A stretch of DNA of 64,000 bases from Burhinus oedicnemus (GCA_008921705.1 VFFE01007215.1:2708779-2772778), one strand, 5' to 3'; shown: positions 1-13,200, numbered from the stretch's first letter. The notes: generated from the letters alone by a model not told the origin. Program-made: numbers and translations.

Positions 1-1225
1 TCTCACCAGTTCCATTTCCATTCCTACTTTTGGGGTATTTCTCCTGTACGAAGACTAGGGAGTGAGCAGCAGGAAGAAAGTAAAGGTGTGAGAGAGAAAG
101 TGTGAAGGAAGTAACTTTGGCGTTGCTAGTGTTTGATGTTGCTTGGGAAAAAATCAGTGACACAAGGCTGGAGAGGGTGGGCAGCAGCGGAGAAACAGGA
201 AATTCTGAGCATGGTTGCAGGAAGCATAGCAGCAGGAGGAGAAAAAGTGGGGTGTGGAAGGAGCCCCTCCGACTGTATCTGTCCAGAGGAAGAGGCATGT
301 GCCATGCCAGACCCACAGTTCGGTCTCTTGATTGTCCCTGTTAGAGGGCTAGTTGGAGCGTGCGACACTCCTGACTTTCTGGCTTGCATGCCTGGATCTT
401 CCTGGTCTATGGGAAGGAATAATGTGCGCTTAGACTGTCCATTGTGGAGCTGCACCATGGCCAAATTGTAGATCCACGCCTGAGAACTGAGCAGCCCTCC
501 CTGCTCCCACACTTCTGCCCAGCGCCTGCAAGGCAGGACGGGCAGTAACAGTGTTTTTGTGAGCAGGGATAGGCAAAAAGAAACAGGACAGCATATGTGC
601 ACTTGGTTATATCCTACCCACATATACAGTTTTTCTCAGCTCCTTATAATCGCTGTAGTCTCAGTTAAGAGGCTCCGTTACAGTAATACTGAGCATGAGA
701 GTAAACTTCTTGTATTTCTGCTTTATTTTGAATCTTAGTATTTGCTAGTGCCTGGTGGTACCTGGAAATGGCAGGAGACAAAAGAAGGCTCTGAGGCAAA
801 AATCGGAAGTAAACTGGGCTGGTTTATTTATGGTGATCTTCTGTGATACACATTTTCTTTCCCAGCATTGCCTTAGTGAAGAAGAAATACTCTGAGAGCG
901 TTGTCACTTTTCACTCTGCCTTTCAGCGAGCATACATCACCATTCATCTTGAGTGTCTGTTGAGCTGATAGAGGCCTCCTCAGCTCTTCCTCCATCTCCC
1001 AAACATTATGCTGCTTTCTGCTATGAGTTTTCTTTGGGCTGTTTGTCTTTTTCCAGTTTCCTCTAACCTCACTAACTGGGTGACTTATTACGAGAAACTG
1101 GCATGTGGATTAAAATTTGACACTTGCAGCCTCAATCCAACTGCATCTCTTTAAGGATTTCTTTCTGTGAGCATTTCAGGAAAATGCAGAAGCTAAATAA
1201 AAGCAATTTCCTTCTCTTTACACAG
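1..1225. other. Upstream non-coding DNA, promoter or first intron of ENPP3
   Basis: Short frames at 102-344, 126-623 and 133-471 show no family resemblance or repeat match. No exon with an ATG and a phase-1 donor, as exon A requires, could be recognised. No CpG island is visible. If exon A is real, most of this is intron sequence. Confidence 0.5.
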
Positions 1226-1245
1226 ATGAAGAATTTGCAAAACAG
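1226..1245 (+). CDS. ENPP3: ENPP3 exon A, candidate 20-nt exon just before the membrane helix
   Basis: A strong acceptor (pyrimidine tract then CACAG) and donor (CAG|GTAAAT) bracket 20 nt. Read with two leading bases of a split codon, it gives EEFAKQ and runs in phase 0 into exon B. The upstream exon would have to end in phase 1. The ATG at 1226 is in the wrong frame and is not the start. This is inferred from splice signals and phase only; the peptide has no clear counterpart in the human protein. Confidence 0.6.
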
Positions 1246-4200
1246 GTAAATATGTTGATTACTTCCTACTATCTTTTCCCCAGCAAAGACTTCCCCAATT
1301 ACAACATGGGGCTGGCCATAGGTTAAAAGTGTGGTATCAAGGCGTTGGCTTGTAAACAGTTCTCAAGATTATCGTGCTTGTGCCCCTCCTATCTTCAGGC
1401 TCAGAATGTCTCCAACTTTTTGATTAACAAGTTCACAGAAATGACTAATTCATAAGAAATCATAGGCTCATAAAAATAATAATCACACAGTTAATTTCTA
1501 ATAAACCTAACAGTTTATCACAATCATGAACTTTATTTTTCATGTGTCTGTGTGACAGGTTCTTCTGTGTGCTTTGGTGGTTGTATCCCTGGGATTAGGT
1601 TTAGGACTAGGACTGAACCGTGGAGACCAGGAGCAAGGTACGTTTACAATACTTTCAGCATAACTACTGCTGAAACTAGATCTGCTAAAAACCTTCAGCA
1701 GAGGCTCTTTTATAGCGTAATGTAAATGCTCTGTGAAAACTTACCACCTGTGAAAATCAGGTTCTTGCATTTTTCAAGTTGGATTGTGTAAAAACTGTAC
1801 ACTCACAATCTATGCTTGAAAAACCTATCCTAAACCACTGAATGCCTTGCGTCTCTTTCCAGAAGTGTTAAACCTAGTTCACAACAGGTTTGGAAATTTT
1901 ATATAATAATACTTTTAGGAAATTTGAGATAGGACTTATCTTATTACATATAATACCTTGCAATTATTCAAGCAATATGTTTTGTAGAAGAGGTATCATT
2001 GGACCATCTTCAGGACTCATGCTTTGGATACATTTGGCATAGTTCAGGTGGCTAATGTTAAAACTGATTATGAATTTTCTCTGAAAACTTCAATTTCTGT
2101 AAAGCTGTGGTAAAAAGGGGATAATGCTTTGATTTGGTGGAATGTTATTTTTTAGATAGAAAAACAAAGTAGTGTTTTGATGTCAGGAGGTCAAGCTAGA
2201 TGAGAACAAACTGAACACATGGTGAACTAAATAAAGCACTTCCTTTAGAATCAAAACAATAGTAATCTCATACTGGAGGAGTTCAAGGAAGCACAGTCTG
2301 TTTCATTCCTAATCAACACATACTGAACTTGTTTACCTACTTATTCATCTAGTCTTAGCTCCTTCTGACATCTTTCAATACTCTGGGCCTAGCAAATAAG
2401 ATGAGATGGAACCGTAATTGCTTTTTGATGATGCGTACATTGTATTACAACTTTCTGTGTAAAATATGAAGATACCCACAGCTTTAGTCTTCACTGTCAT
2501 TTACCTGAGGAACTCGGTCATAGTTATACAAAGTGAAAGATGGCACTAAATCAGCTTGTTATCATTTTGGTGCCTCTGACTGCAGGTGTTACAGAGCACC
2601 CTAAACAGGGACTAATTGACTTTGCTAGTCTCATAACCAGACCTACCTAGGAAAGATGAATTAGGAACACCTGGTATTATGCTGTGGAGTGGGAGAGGAA
2701 GCCTCAGCCCTGAACAACATGCACCTTTGTGCAGTTGCATTTGCAATGAGGGCAGTGGGAAAGAGTGTTGCTGTTCAGGAGCAAAGGGAGTGGTGGCTGA
2801 GATGGGTGCTGGAGGCTTGCGGTCTTGGGAGAAAGGGCCTAGAAAAGAGTCAGAAGGACCTGTCATTCTATGTGTTTAAAAATTAGCACAGTTTGCATTT
2901 GGTGGTAGTACAATTGATTCTGTTTATATACTCAAGGTAAATTTCCTTACAGGTCCTGTAATTGTAGGAAGTATTCCAAATAATAGTTAATGAAATACTA
3001 ACTTCCTGACCTTGCACAGTTATGTAAATATTGTAAAGAAATTAGAAGCATGTGTTGCAAATTATGAGGGGTATGAACAGTTCCATTACAGACAGAGGAA
3101 AAGGTTTATATTTTTTTTGACTTAGACTCACCATACTATATCCTATATCATTTTAAATCAGGTAGACCATCTGAACAACTTTGAGTTGTTCAAAAGCCAA
3201 TGGATAGAGGAAATATTAAATGAAATACTCTAAACTTCAGCCAAAAAAGCACAAAAACCCTGTTTGCATATGTTGATGTACATTTGTGAAAAATCATAGC
3301 TCTTTCTTGACAGAACAGACTCCAGTCATAAAACACTTCACCCTCAATTACTTCTTTCCATCGCTACTTTTGACAGATACATTTATGCTCATGACATATA
3401 TTGTTTTTCTAATTATTTGCAAAGCTTTCTTGCATTGAACAGTAGTTATTGATGTAAGCACTTAAAGCACAAGGTACAACATTGAACTTTCTACATGTGA
3501 AACAAGCTGGCTAGCTTGCAAAAAATCATTTTAGCTCTACATGGTTTCTACACGGTGGATATTAAAGCCTGAATTTTGTAGGCAGTGCACCCTGCAAAAG
3601 CATGAACCTTTTGGCAACTATAATAGAATTGCACCAGCAAATCTGAGTGGTTATACCTATCCCTAACAGTGTGAGTGGACAAGAAAGCTGGAAATGTGGG
3701 TGCTCAAGAGTGGTTCAAACAGTATTTTGGCAGTACACAGAATGTGGAGACGAGACTTGTCCTGGCTAGTGTGGAGCTGTGGGTGATGTTTGGAGTTTTG
3801 GGGTTGTCCTTGGGTGTCCTCAGGTGTTCTCGGGAGAGCCAGAGCTCTCCCTTCTTCTTGCATGAAGGTGTCAGGGGTGAGGAACTGCCTATCTCTGTTT
3901 CCAACATGAGGCCCCTCATTTGGACCCTTTTCTTTCTTTCAGTCGAAACAACCAAACCTGCAGATTTTTAAGGGTCATTGTAACGATTAACTGGGAGAGG
4001 TATGGTCAGAATCCTGAGTGTGCTAATGAGCCTTATGGGCCCTGTCCAGCTCCCCGGGGCTACCTCCATCCTGCCCAGGGCCCAGGATCCCATTTCAGGC
4101 CCCCGGGGCCATCACCCCTGCCCAGTGACACCACAGCGGGGCTGGTCTCTAGCTCCTCACAGCCCTGCCCTGCCTGGCCATGGGTCCTGCTGAGCCAGGC

Positions 4201-7200
4201 CCACCCACAGGCCAACTGCCTGGCCTTGGCCTGGCCATGTCCCCAAGGAGGTGCCCAATGCCTGAGGTGGGGCTGCCCTGGTGCCCTCCCCCAGCTGCCC
4301 CGCTCCTGGCTGGGGCGGGTGGGACGGGCCCTGGCTGCCAGGCCGTGCCCAGCTGCCCCGGGGAGCCCCTGTGGTTCTGGGTGCCCGGCTCTGAGGGAGC
4401 CCCCATCCCATGGAGCTCCCTGGCAGGTACATTAGGGAACATCCAACATGGGACTCGCTCTTCCTCTTGCATCCTGGACCCAAAAATGAGCAGGGGAGAG
4501 GCCGGTTTCACCGTCCTCATGCTGGGAGGGTGGGACACCCAGGATTTGCCTCCTGGGCCACGGGTTCTGGGGAGACCTATTGCAGAAACAGCCCTGCCAC
4601 AGTCTCTGGGTGAGCACGGCCCAAACAGCCACCAGCACCTTCAACATCCAGAGGACTTCCTACAGCTTCCGTTTCGCCTTGCTGACTTGTGTGCTAGTGA
4701 CCACATCGGAAGATGACTTGGGAAACGGATTTGGGAAATTATTCAGCACAGTTGTCCCTGCAGCCCATGTCCATGGTCCATTTAACTGACCCGTCCAGTA
4801 CAGGGTTACCCGAGCACTCAGACTCGCTGCCTTCTCCTTACAGTCAGCTGCAGGCACAAGTGCAACGAGCCGCACAGGGAAGAGGTGCCCGGCTGCCGGT
4901 GCGACAGCGGCTGCAAGGAGCGTCGCGACTGCTGCTGGGACTACGAGGACACCTGCGTGGAGCCAAGTATGTTCCCTTAAAGGCCACACTCACTGGTTTC
5001 CATTTTAATTTAGCTTTGTTTTTTCGTGTGATAGTAATAGGAAAAGGATAAATTCTCTTATTTATGTAGATATACCAAAGTTATGTCACATTCCCTCAGG
5101 GAGAGAAGGACATGGTGGTGTCGAACTGCTTCTGCACTCAGATGGCTAGAGGGCCGTAACTTGGTGACCTGGCAGGACATGAAATCTTCCTGAGTCTTTC
5201 TGAAGTCAGATCCCTGTATTTTTGTTCCCTGGGGATAACTAAAACATTTGCAATGCATATTTCCTGGCCCAGATAAAGCTGTGGGTAAGCGTGAGCAGAA
5301 ACCATAGGTTATCTTTGACTGGGTCCCTGAAAAGATGCTGCTGTGTCGGCTCCTCTTTCGCTTTTGAAAATTAGCAGGTCTTTCCTGACCAGATGCACTC
5401 TTAGCCTCGTGAAGCAGTCAGTGGGGGTCTGGGGTCAGAGAAGTGCACTCCTCTTCAGGGGACCAGCCTGGCTCTGCATTGAGGCCAGGCTCCTCTCCAG
5501 TTACTCTCTCTGCTCTCCCAGCAGCTGCTTGGATGTTTCTTCATCCTTACCGCTTTTTCTGCCCACTTCAGCCCTTACATCTCTTTTTTTGCTGCCTGCT
5601 GGGAATCACATGCAAGAGCAGGAAAAAGATGTGCTTCCTTCTCTTTCTCTTCTGTAGGGGAAATGTGGGTTTGATTGGTTTTTTTCAGATCTTCCTGGAA
5701 GGGTGGAAGGCATTGAATAGGGTGACTTTGGGGACACCTTAGTATAATAAATTGTTCTATGACTCTCTGTTACCATTCAGTGGACGCAGAGTAGGCTTTA
5801 TGTGTTTAATGAAATCTTGATTTTTTTCTTTCAGACAGAACTTCTAAAGCAACTCAAGCAGGACATGTAAATTACAGTTTAACAAAAGCTCTTTTTTTTT
5901 TTTCTTTACCTGTTTGGGGGATTTTCACACAAAGGAGTTTACATAAGGTTCTATTAACCAAATCACAAGCTTTTTCTTCATATTTTCAGCCCGATCTTGG
6001 AGGTGCACTAATTTCCGTTGTGGTGAGACACGGATACCTGGAAGTTACTGTTCTTGTTCTGATGACTGCTTGCAGAATAAAGACTGCTGTGTAAACTACA
6101 ACAGCGTTTGCAAAGGTAAATCAAAAGTCAAAAAGATTTATATATAAATTGTCCTGTGAAATAAATAGATGGGCAAACATGGAAAATATAAAGGTAGATG
6201 CATTTCTTTCTCAAGATTAGAGTCTTACAGTGATGTTTTGGAAAATGAAGATGTTTTGAGGGGAAGATTTTGGTAATTTTGACTGGGAAAAAGATGGTTT
6301 CTGGAGAAAAATGTGAATATGTATCATTCATAAGAAAGACAGAATGTTTTGAATGTTGCAGCGGTATACCCAATGTGGGTTTTCTTTTTCAAAAATAGAT
6401 GGAGACATGGTTCCTGCTTCAAACCTCATGCAATCCAAAGTAAATATTGTAGTAATCATCTCTAATTTAAAATTTCTCATTCTTTTTATTAGAAATTAAT
6501 TTCCAGATTGGGTTTCTTATGTTTTACTTATTTCTGAATATTTTTGTTCATGGCTGATTGTTTTATACAGACTCTGGCTAAACACATAAAGAATAGCACT
6601 GGTAAAATCTGATTACAGGAACAATAACTGAGAAGTATACCAGTGACATAAACCATGGTATCTGTTATCGACATTCCTGTATATTGTGAGGTGGCAAAGA
6701 CTTAAGGCAAATGCTGCAAAATTATATTTGTCGCCTAAATGCAAATCAAAGCTAAAAGCAGTCAGGAGTTTGACTAGGTGCTAAATTGATTAAGCTGACC
6801 TAGTTAAGGTCGCTGTATGTCCCTGCCTTTGGCTGCTTACTGGGAGAGAAGCTTTCTGTGGTGAGGCAAGAACTTCAACAGCCAGTGCTTCTTCCCTTTT
6901 TTTTTATGTTTTGTCCTTTCTTGGACGCGTTCCTTTCTTCTCTTATTGACCTCCCTTATTTCTCCCAAAGACATGGGCATCATAAATTACTATAGCTGTG
7001 AAGCAGGTGGAGAATATTCAAAGGAGAACAGAAAGAATTGCTTGAAATTTGGAAGCTGTAGTCAACAAGGAAAGATTGAAGGAGTTTGGGCTCTTTGCAG
7101 AAAAAAAAAGAAAAGGCTAAAGGGAGCCCTGGCAATCATCTCTAAATGTATAAGTGGTACCTGCAAAAAAAAAGAAGTCAGTAACCCAGTGTGGACAGAA

Positions 7201-10200
7201 TCCAGTTGAAATGTTTCCCATTTAAAAACAGATAAAACTTAGGCTAAGCTTTCATAATGATTTCTTCTCCATTTTGTTTGTTTTCTTGTCTGTGCAGTCT
7301 ATGTGTTTTGCTTTCAACTTAAAATTGTAAGCATTAGCCCTTTCAGGGTTTGAGGGCCTAATAGGTTGCACTAAGTGATTTCTAAAGGTATCTTTAGCCC
7401 TACATTTCTATAATTCTGTATTGAAGCAGAAAAAGTACTAGGAAGAGCTCTAAAAAGATCAACCAGGAAACAACTTTGTTGTTTGCTTGGGTTTTTTTAA
7501 TGCTAACTCTGTTTTCTTTTGTTCTTTTAGGTGACATACCTTGGGTGGAAGAACCATGTGTATCACTTGAAACTCCACAGTGTCCAGCTGGGTAGGATAA
7601 AATAATTTTGTCATCTTAGCAAATAAAGTCACCGTGATGGTCAGAAATACTCCAGTGGCCTGAAGCAGGTCTTCATGAGGTTTTCATATTGGATGAGAAT
7701 AAGGTTCCTGCCCTGAGAAATATTCTATAAAAACAGTTTGTGGCTAGCAATGTTTTTGCTTTCGAAGACCTTTGTCATTTTGCTGCACATTCATTTCTCA
7801 TTTACAATTTAGAGCAGAGTACAGGAGTTGAAATCCAGTTTGAAAGTCAGTTTGCAAAGACCTGGAAAAATTGTTAGTGATCTCAAGGTTCATATATCAC
7901 AAATTGTTCATAGTCCATTTTATGTTACCATACTGTATCTGTGTTAATTCAGATAAATCACCCTATGCAAGCTGCAATAACTGTTAGAATCGGCGATTGC
8001 AATTCTTTATCTAAGTAATAGGGTGTTTTTTACTTGAATTATCTATGAGAAGAAATGCGTGTTAAAAAGGAAGCTATGGATGTAGCTGTATTTCTACAAA
8101 TGCTGAAACATGGTAATTCTGATGTCCACCTGCAGATATTTTGCTATTTGTGCAGTATTGCAGAATCATAGGTAGGGGCCAGGCAGAAACAGCTTAAAAG
8201 TTGTTCTCAAAGAAAAATTGATTATTTTTTTGTTCAGCGATGGTATTTGTGATGTTATCCATTATTCTATCTATTTTACTGCCAATTTAGTTTAATTATA
8301 ACAATAATACCTTTAGTATTGCGGCCTCTTCATGGGTTCCTGCATGTGCCTCCCAACACAGGTATAAAAATATACTTTTTCAGTTAACAATAACTTGCTG
8401 AGTTAACAGTTTCATAAGCTAAAGCTTGGAAACTTGTGGAGGAGGGTTTCTTTAAGTGCTGTAAACAGCATTGCTATATAAAGCTCTGTTTAATTTCTGA
8501 TTCAAATCAGGAAGCTGTTTTATACAAACTGTTGATGCCAGTGTACTTCTATGTTTTAGAAAGACCACTGTGAATGAGAAACAAACTGGGATAGTGATTA
8601 CTGCCTAATGTGAATATATAACTTCTGTTGTAACATGTTTTGTAACATGTTTCTTTCCTTTCTAAGGAGACTTATAATGATGGTTAACAAAAAGGCTGAA
8701 TTTGCAGAACTAGATTACTTGATCCTACTGAGTTTGCCACTTGGTGTTATGAAAAAGGTGCTATAGCACCAGCACTTTATAACTGCTAATGCATTTTTCT
8801 TTAGGATTCCCTTTAAGTCCTTTCTCTCCTGTTAAGAGAAAGCATGTTTAGTAACTTTGAAGTTTATTTTCACAGCTAGCACCTCCTAGTTAGAATTTTT
8901 ATGAAAAGAATTTAAGCACTGTCCTAGATATTAGCTGCAGTTTGTGCCTATTTTGTCATACCTACTGTATGAGCTCAGATCTCAGGCTTTTATCCTTAGG
9001 TTTCTTTTTTACATCAAGTCTTACCCTAAGCACATTAGCAGCTGCTGCATTCCTTTTGTAGCTTTGAGTTCAGTTTGTCAGGGGCCTTGAGGCAAAGAAC
9101 TGTTCCCTAGCCCCATAAGAGCTGGGAAACTTGAAAGATATAATCCACAAAGAGCATGATCTGCCCAGTGATGTCTTCACAAAGGAAATGTGGTAAGGTA
9201 AGGGGTTAGCACAAACCTAGCATTGCAAAGAGACTATGTTTCTCAGCACTGAGGTCAATTGACCCTGACTGCTTCCTAAGTGACTGCTGTACTTTTACAG
9301 TCCTTGTGCAGCTGCCCTGAAAGATTTTTTAATATGCATTAAGAGACAAGAGACAGAATTCTCAGGTGGAGGTAGAGAATTCTCAGACAATTTAGGTGGA
9401 GAATTCTGCCTGCAATTCAGGTGGAGAATTCTCAGGCAACAGTTGGAGGAAGCCTAACCCAAAGGGGAAGGAAGATCCTGGGACAAGAATTAGCAGCGCT
9501 GATTCATAGGGCTTTAAACTAGGTTTGAAGGGGGATGGAGATGGTACCAGGATTACTAAAGTGGAGCCTGGGAGCAGCGTGCCAGTGCTTCTGGGTAAAA
9601 GTGTTAGCAAGGTCTTGCAGTCTGTCTCAGTGATGGTGGGGGATGGTGATCTGTGTGGTAGTAAAGACATCAGAGATAGTGATAGGATGGTGACTACAGA
9701 AGTGTCTGAGCATGATCAGGTGGGAATTAGGGCTTGTCCCCCCAAAAAAGTGGCAGGACAATTAGCCCAGCTGAAATGGATCTACACTAGTGCACGCAGC
9801 ATGGGGAACAAACAGGAGGAGCTGGAGGCCATTGTACAGCAAGGAAACTATGATATAGTTACCATCAGAGAAATGTGATGGGAAGACTCGCACAACTGGA
9901 GTGCTGTGATTGATGGCTACCAACTTTTCAGAAGGGATAGGCAAGGAAGGAGAGGTGGTGGGGTGGCCCTCTATGTTAGGGGCAGTTTTGAATGCCTAGA
10001 ACGTAACAATGTGAATGACAGTGTTGAGTGTTTATGGATAAGAATCAAGGGGAAGGCCAATAAGGCAGACATCATGGTGGGAGTTTGTTATAGACCCCCC
10101 CAATCAGGATGTAGAGGCTAATGAAATATTCTATAAGCAGCTGGCAGAGGTCTTGTGATCACTCGCCCTTGTTCTTGTGGGGGACTTCAACTTCCCAGGT

Positions 10201-13200
10201 ATTTGCTGGAAATATAACACAGCAGAGAGGCAACAGTCCCAGAGGTTCATGGAGTGCGTGGAAGACAACTTCCTAACACAGCTGATGAGGGAGCCAAGTA
10301 GGGGAAGCGCCCTACTGGACCTACTGTTTGTTAACAGAGAAGGTCTTATGGGGGATGTAACGGTTGGAGGTCGTCTTGGACAGAGTGACACGAAATGGTA
10401 GAGTTTTCAATTCTTAGAGAAACAAGGCGGGGAGCCAGCAGAACTGCTACCTTGGACTTCTGAAAGGCAGACTTTAGCCTGTTTAGGACCATGATTGAGA
10501 GTGTCCCTTGGAAGACAGTCCTGAAGGGCAAAGGTGCCCAGGAAAGCTGGTCATACTTTAAGCAGGAACTCTTAAAAGCACAGGAGAAGACCATCCCCAT
10601 GTCCCGAAAAACAAGCCAACAGGGAAGACGACCAGCCTGGCTAAATAGAGAGCTTTGGCTGGACCTCAGGAACAAGAGGAAAGTTTACATTCTTTGGAAA
10701 AGGGGGTTGGCAACTTATGAGGAATACCGAGATGTAGTGAAGCTATGCAGAGGGAAAATTAGAAGGGCCAAAGCCCAAGCAGAACTCAGCTTGGCCACTG
10801 CGGTTAAAGATAATAAGAGGAGGTCCTTTCAGTATATCAACAGAAAAAGGAAGACTAGGGAAAATGTAGGCCCACTGATGAATGAGATGGGCGCCCTGTG
10901 GAAGACACAGAGAAGGCAGAGTTACTGAATGCCTTCTTTTCTTCGGTCTTCACTGCTAAAGCTGTCCCTCATGAATCCCAGACCCTGGAGGCAAGGGGGA
11001 AGGTCTGGAGAGAGGAAGACTTTCCCTTAGTTGAGGAGGACTGAGTTAGAGACCACTTGGCCAAGCTGGACACCCATAAGTCCATGGGCCCTGATGGGAT
11101 GCACTCATGAGTGCTGAGTGAGCTGGCAGATGTTATTGCTAGACCACTCTCCATTCATTGTCTTTGGAAGGTCATGGGGAACAGGAGAGGTGCCTGAGGA
11201 CTGGAAGAAGGCTGACATCGCTCCAGTCTTCAAAAAGGGCAAGAAGGAGGACCCAGGGAACTACAGGCTGTTTAATCTCACCTCTGTCCCTGGGAAGGTA
11301 ATGGAGCAACTCGTTCTGGATGTCATCTCCAAACACGTTGAAGAACAGGCAGTTATTGGAAGTGGTCAACACAGATTTACCAAGGGTAAATCATGCTTGA
11401 CCAATCTGATAGCCTTCTATGATGTTATAACTGGTTGGCTGGATGAGGGGAGGGCAGTAGATGTCATCTACCATGACTTCAGCAAGGCTTTTGACACTGT
11501 CTCCCATAACATCCTCATTAGGAAGCTGAGGAAGTGTGGGCTAGATGAGGAGACAGTGAGGTGGATTGAGAGCTGGCTGTGTGACAGAATCAGAGGGTTG
11601 TGATTAATGGAGCAGTGTCAAGTTGGAGGCCTGTAACTAGTGGTGTCCCTTAAGGGTCAATACTCGGTCCAGTGTTGTTCAATATATTCATCAATGGCCT
11701 GGATGAGGGGACAGAGTGTATCCTCAGCAAGTTCACTGACGATACCAAACTGGGAGGGGTGGCTGACGCTCCAGAGGGCCGCGCTGCCATCCAGCGTGAC
11801 CTGGACAGGCTGGAGTGCTGGGCAGAGAAGAACCTAATGAGGTTCAACAAGAGCAAGTGTAGAGTCCTGCACCTGGGGAGGAAGAATGCTAGGCACCAAT
11901 ATAGGCTAGGGGTGGACCTGCTGGAAAGCAGTTCTGAGGAGAAGGATCTGGGGGTCCTGGTAGATAGTAAATTATCCATGAGCCAGCAATGTGCCCTTGT
12001 TGCCAGGAAGGCCAATGGAATCCTGGGCTGCATAGGGAAGAGTGTGGCCAGTAGGTCGAGGGAGGTCATTCTCCCCCTCTACTCGGCACTGGTGAGGCCA
12101 CAACTGGAATACTGTGTCCAGTTCTGGGCTCTCCAGCTCAAGTGGGACAGGGAACTACTGGAGAGAGCCCAGTGTAGGGCAACAAAGATGACTGGGGGAT
12201 TGGAGCACCTCCCTTATGAGGAAAGGCTGAGAGAGCTGGGACTCTTTAGCCTGGAGAAGAGAAGGCTGAGTGGAGAGACTTTATTCTTGCTTATAAGTAT
12301 CTAAAGGGTGGGTTGAAGGAGGATGGAGCCAGACTCTTTTCAGAGGTTCCCAGTGACAGGACGAGGGGCAACGGGCACAAGTTGGAACATAGGAAGTTCC
12401 ATTCAAACCTAAGAAAAAACTTCTTTATGGTGAGGGTGACAGAGCACTGGAACAGGCTGCCCAGGGAGGTTGTGGAGTCCCCTTCTCTAGAGATTTTCAA
12501 GACCCGCCTGGATGCAGTCCTGAGTAACATGCTGTAGGCATTCCTGTGCCAGCAGGGGAGTTGGACTAGATGATCTCTGGAGGACCCTTCCAACTCTGAA
12601 AATTCCTTGATTCCGTGAATTCAACCTATTTCTATGTACAAACATGCTTTGGCTGTTCTATACTCTGGGCTTGTATTTGGATACTAGTCTGCAGCATTTG
12701 TATTTGTAATTAAATACTTGTAATTAAATGATTAACGAAACCAAATTTCTTTTATTAGGTTCTATATATACTGAGTAGCTTGTATTTTATCCCTCCAGTG
12801 TTTTGGGTGTTTTTTTCAGGAGGATTGTGTATTTGCTCTCAACATTGAACTATCACACTGTGATATGAATCCTGGGAAGTACATGGAAATTCCAGATCCT
12901 GCTTTTAAAAGTAGAATTTATATTGTTAAAGATCTCAACAAGTCACTAACTCTTCAAACTCCTTTACGATGACAAACTCATATTTTCTTGTAGATTTGAT
13001 CTGCCACCACTTATCCTTTTTTCAATGGATGGGTTTAGAGCAGAATATTTGCAAACTTGGAGTTCTTTGCTGCCAAATATTGAAAAACTCAGTAAGTTAC
13101 CAAAAGTGCTTTAACTATTTTCTTTAGAAGTCTGCATGCAACCTCTCCAGTCCCTTTTGCTGCTGTCATGCATGTGTGTTGCTCAGCAGTAAGAAAATCA

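Noticed and set aside
102..623. Overlapping frames of 80-165 codons at the left edge
   Set aside because: They overlap on both strands, show no family motifs and fit chance frames in locally G+C-richer DNA.
1226..1228. ATG as the ENPP3 start codon
   Set aside because: Its frame does not continue into the membrane-anchor codons after splicing: it meets a stop within exon B, whereas the frame offset by two bases works.
3920..4716. Long Pro/Gly/Ser-rich frames on both strands
   Set aside because: They arise because G+C-rich DNA has few stops. Composition is low-complexity and no domain is recognisable.
8150..8190. Possible CR1 tail (CAGAATCATAGGTAGG)
   Set aside because: Only one octamer-like unit is present and the neighbouring sequence does not match CR1.
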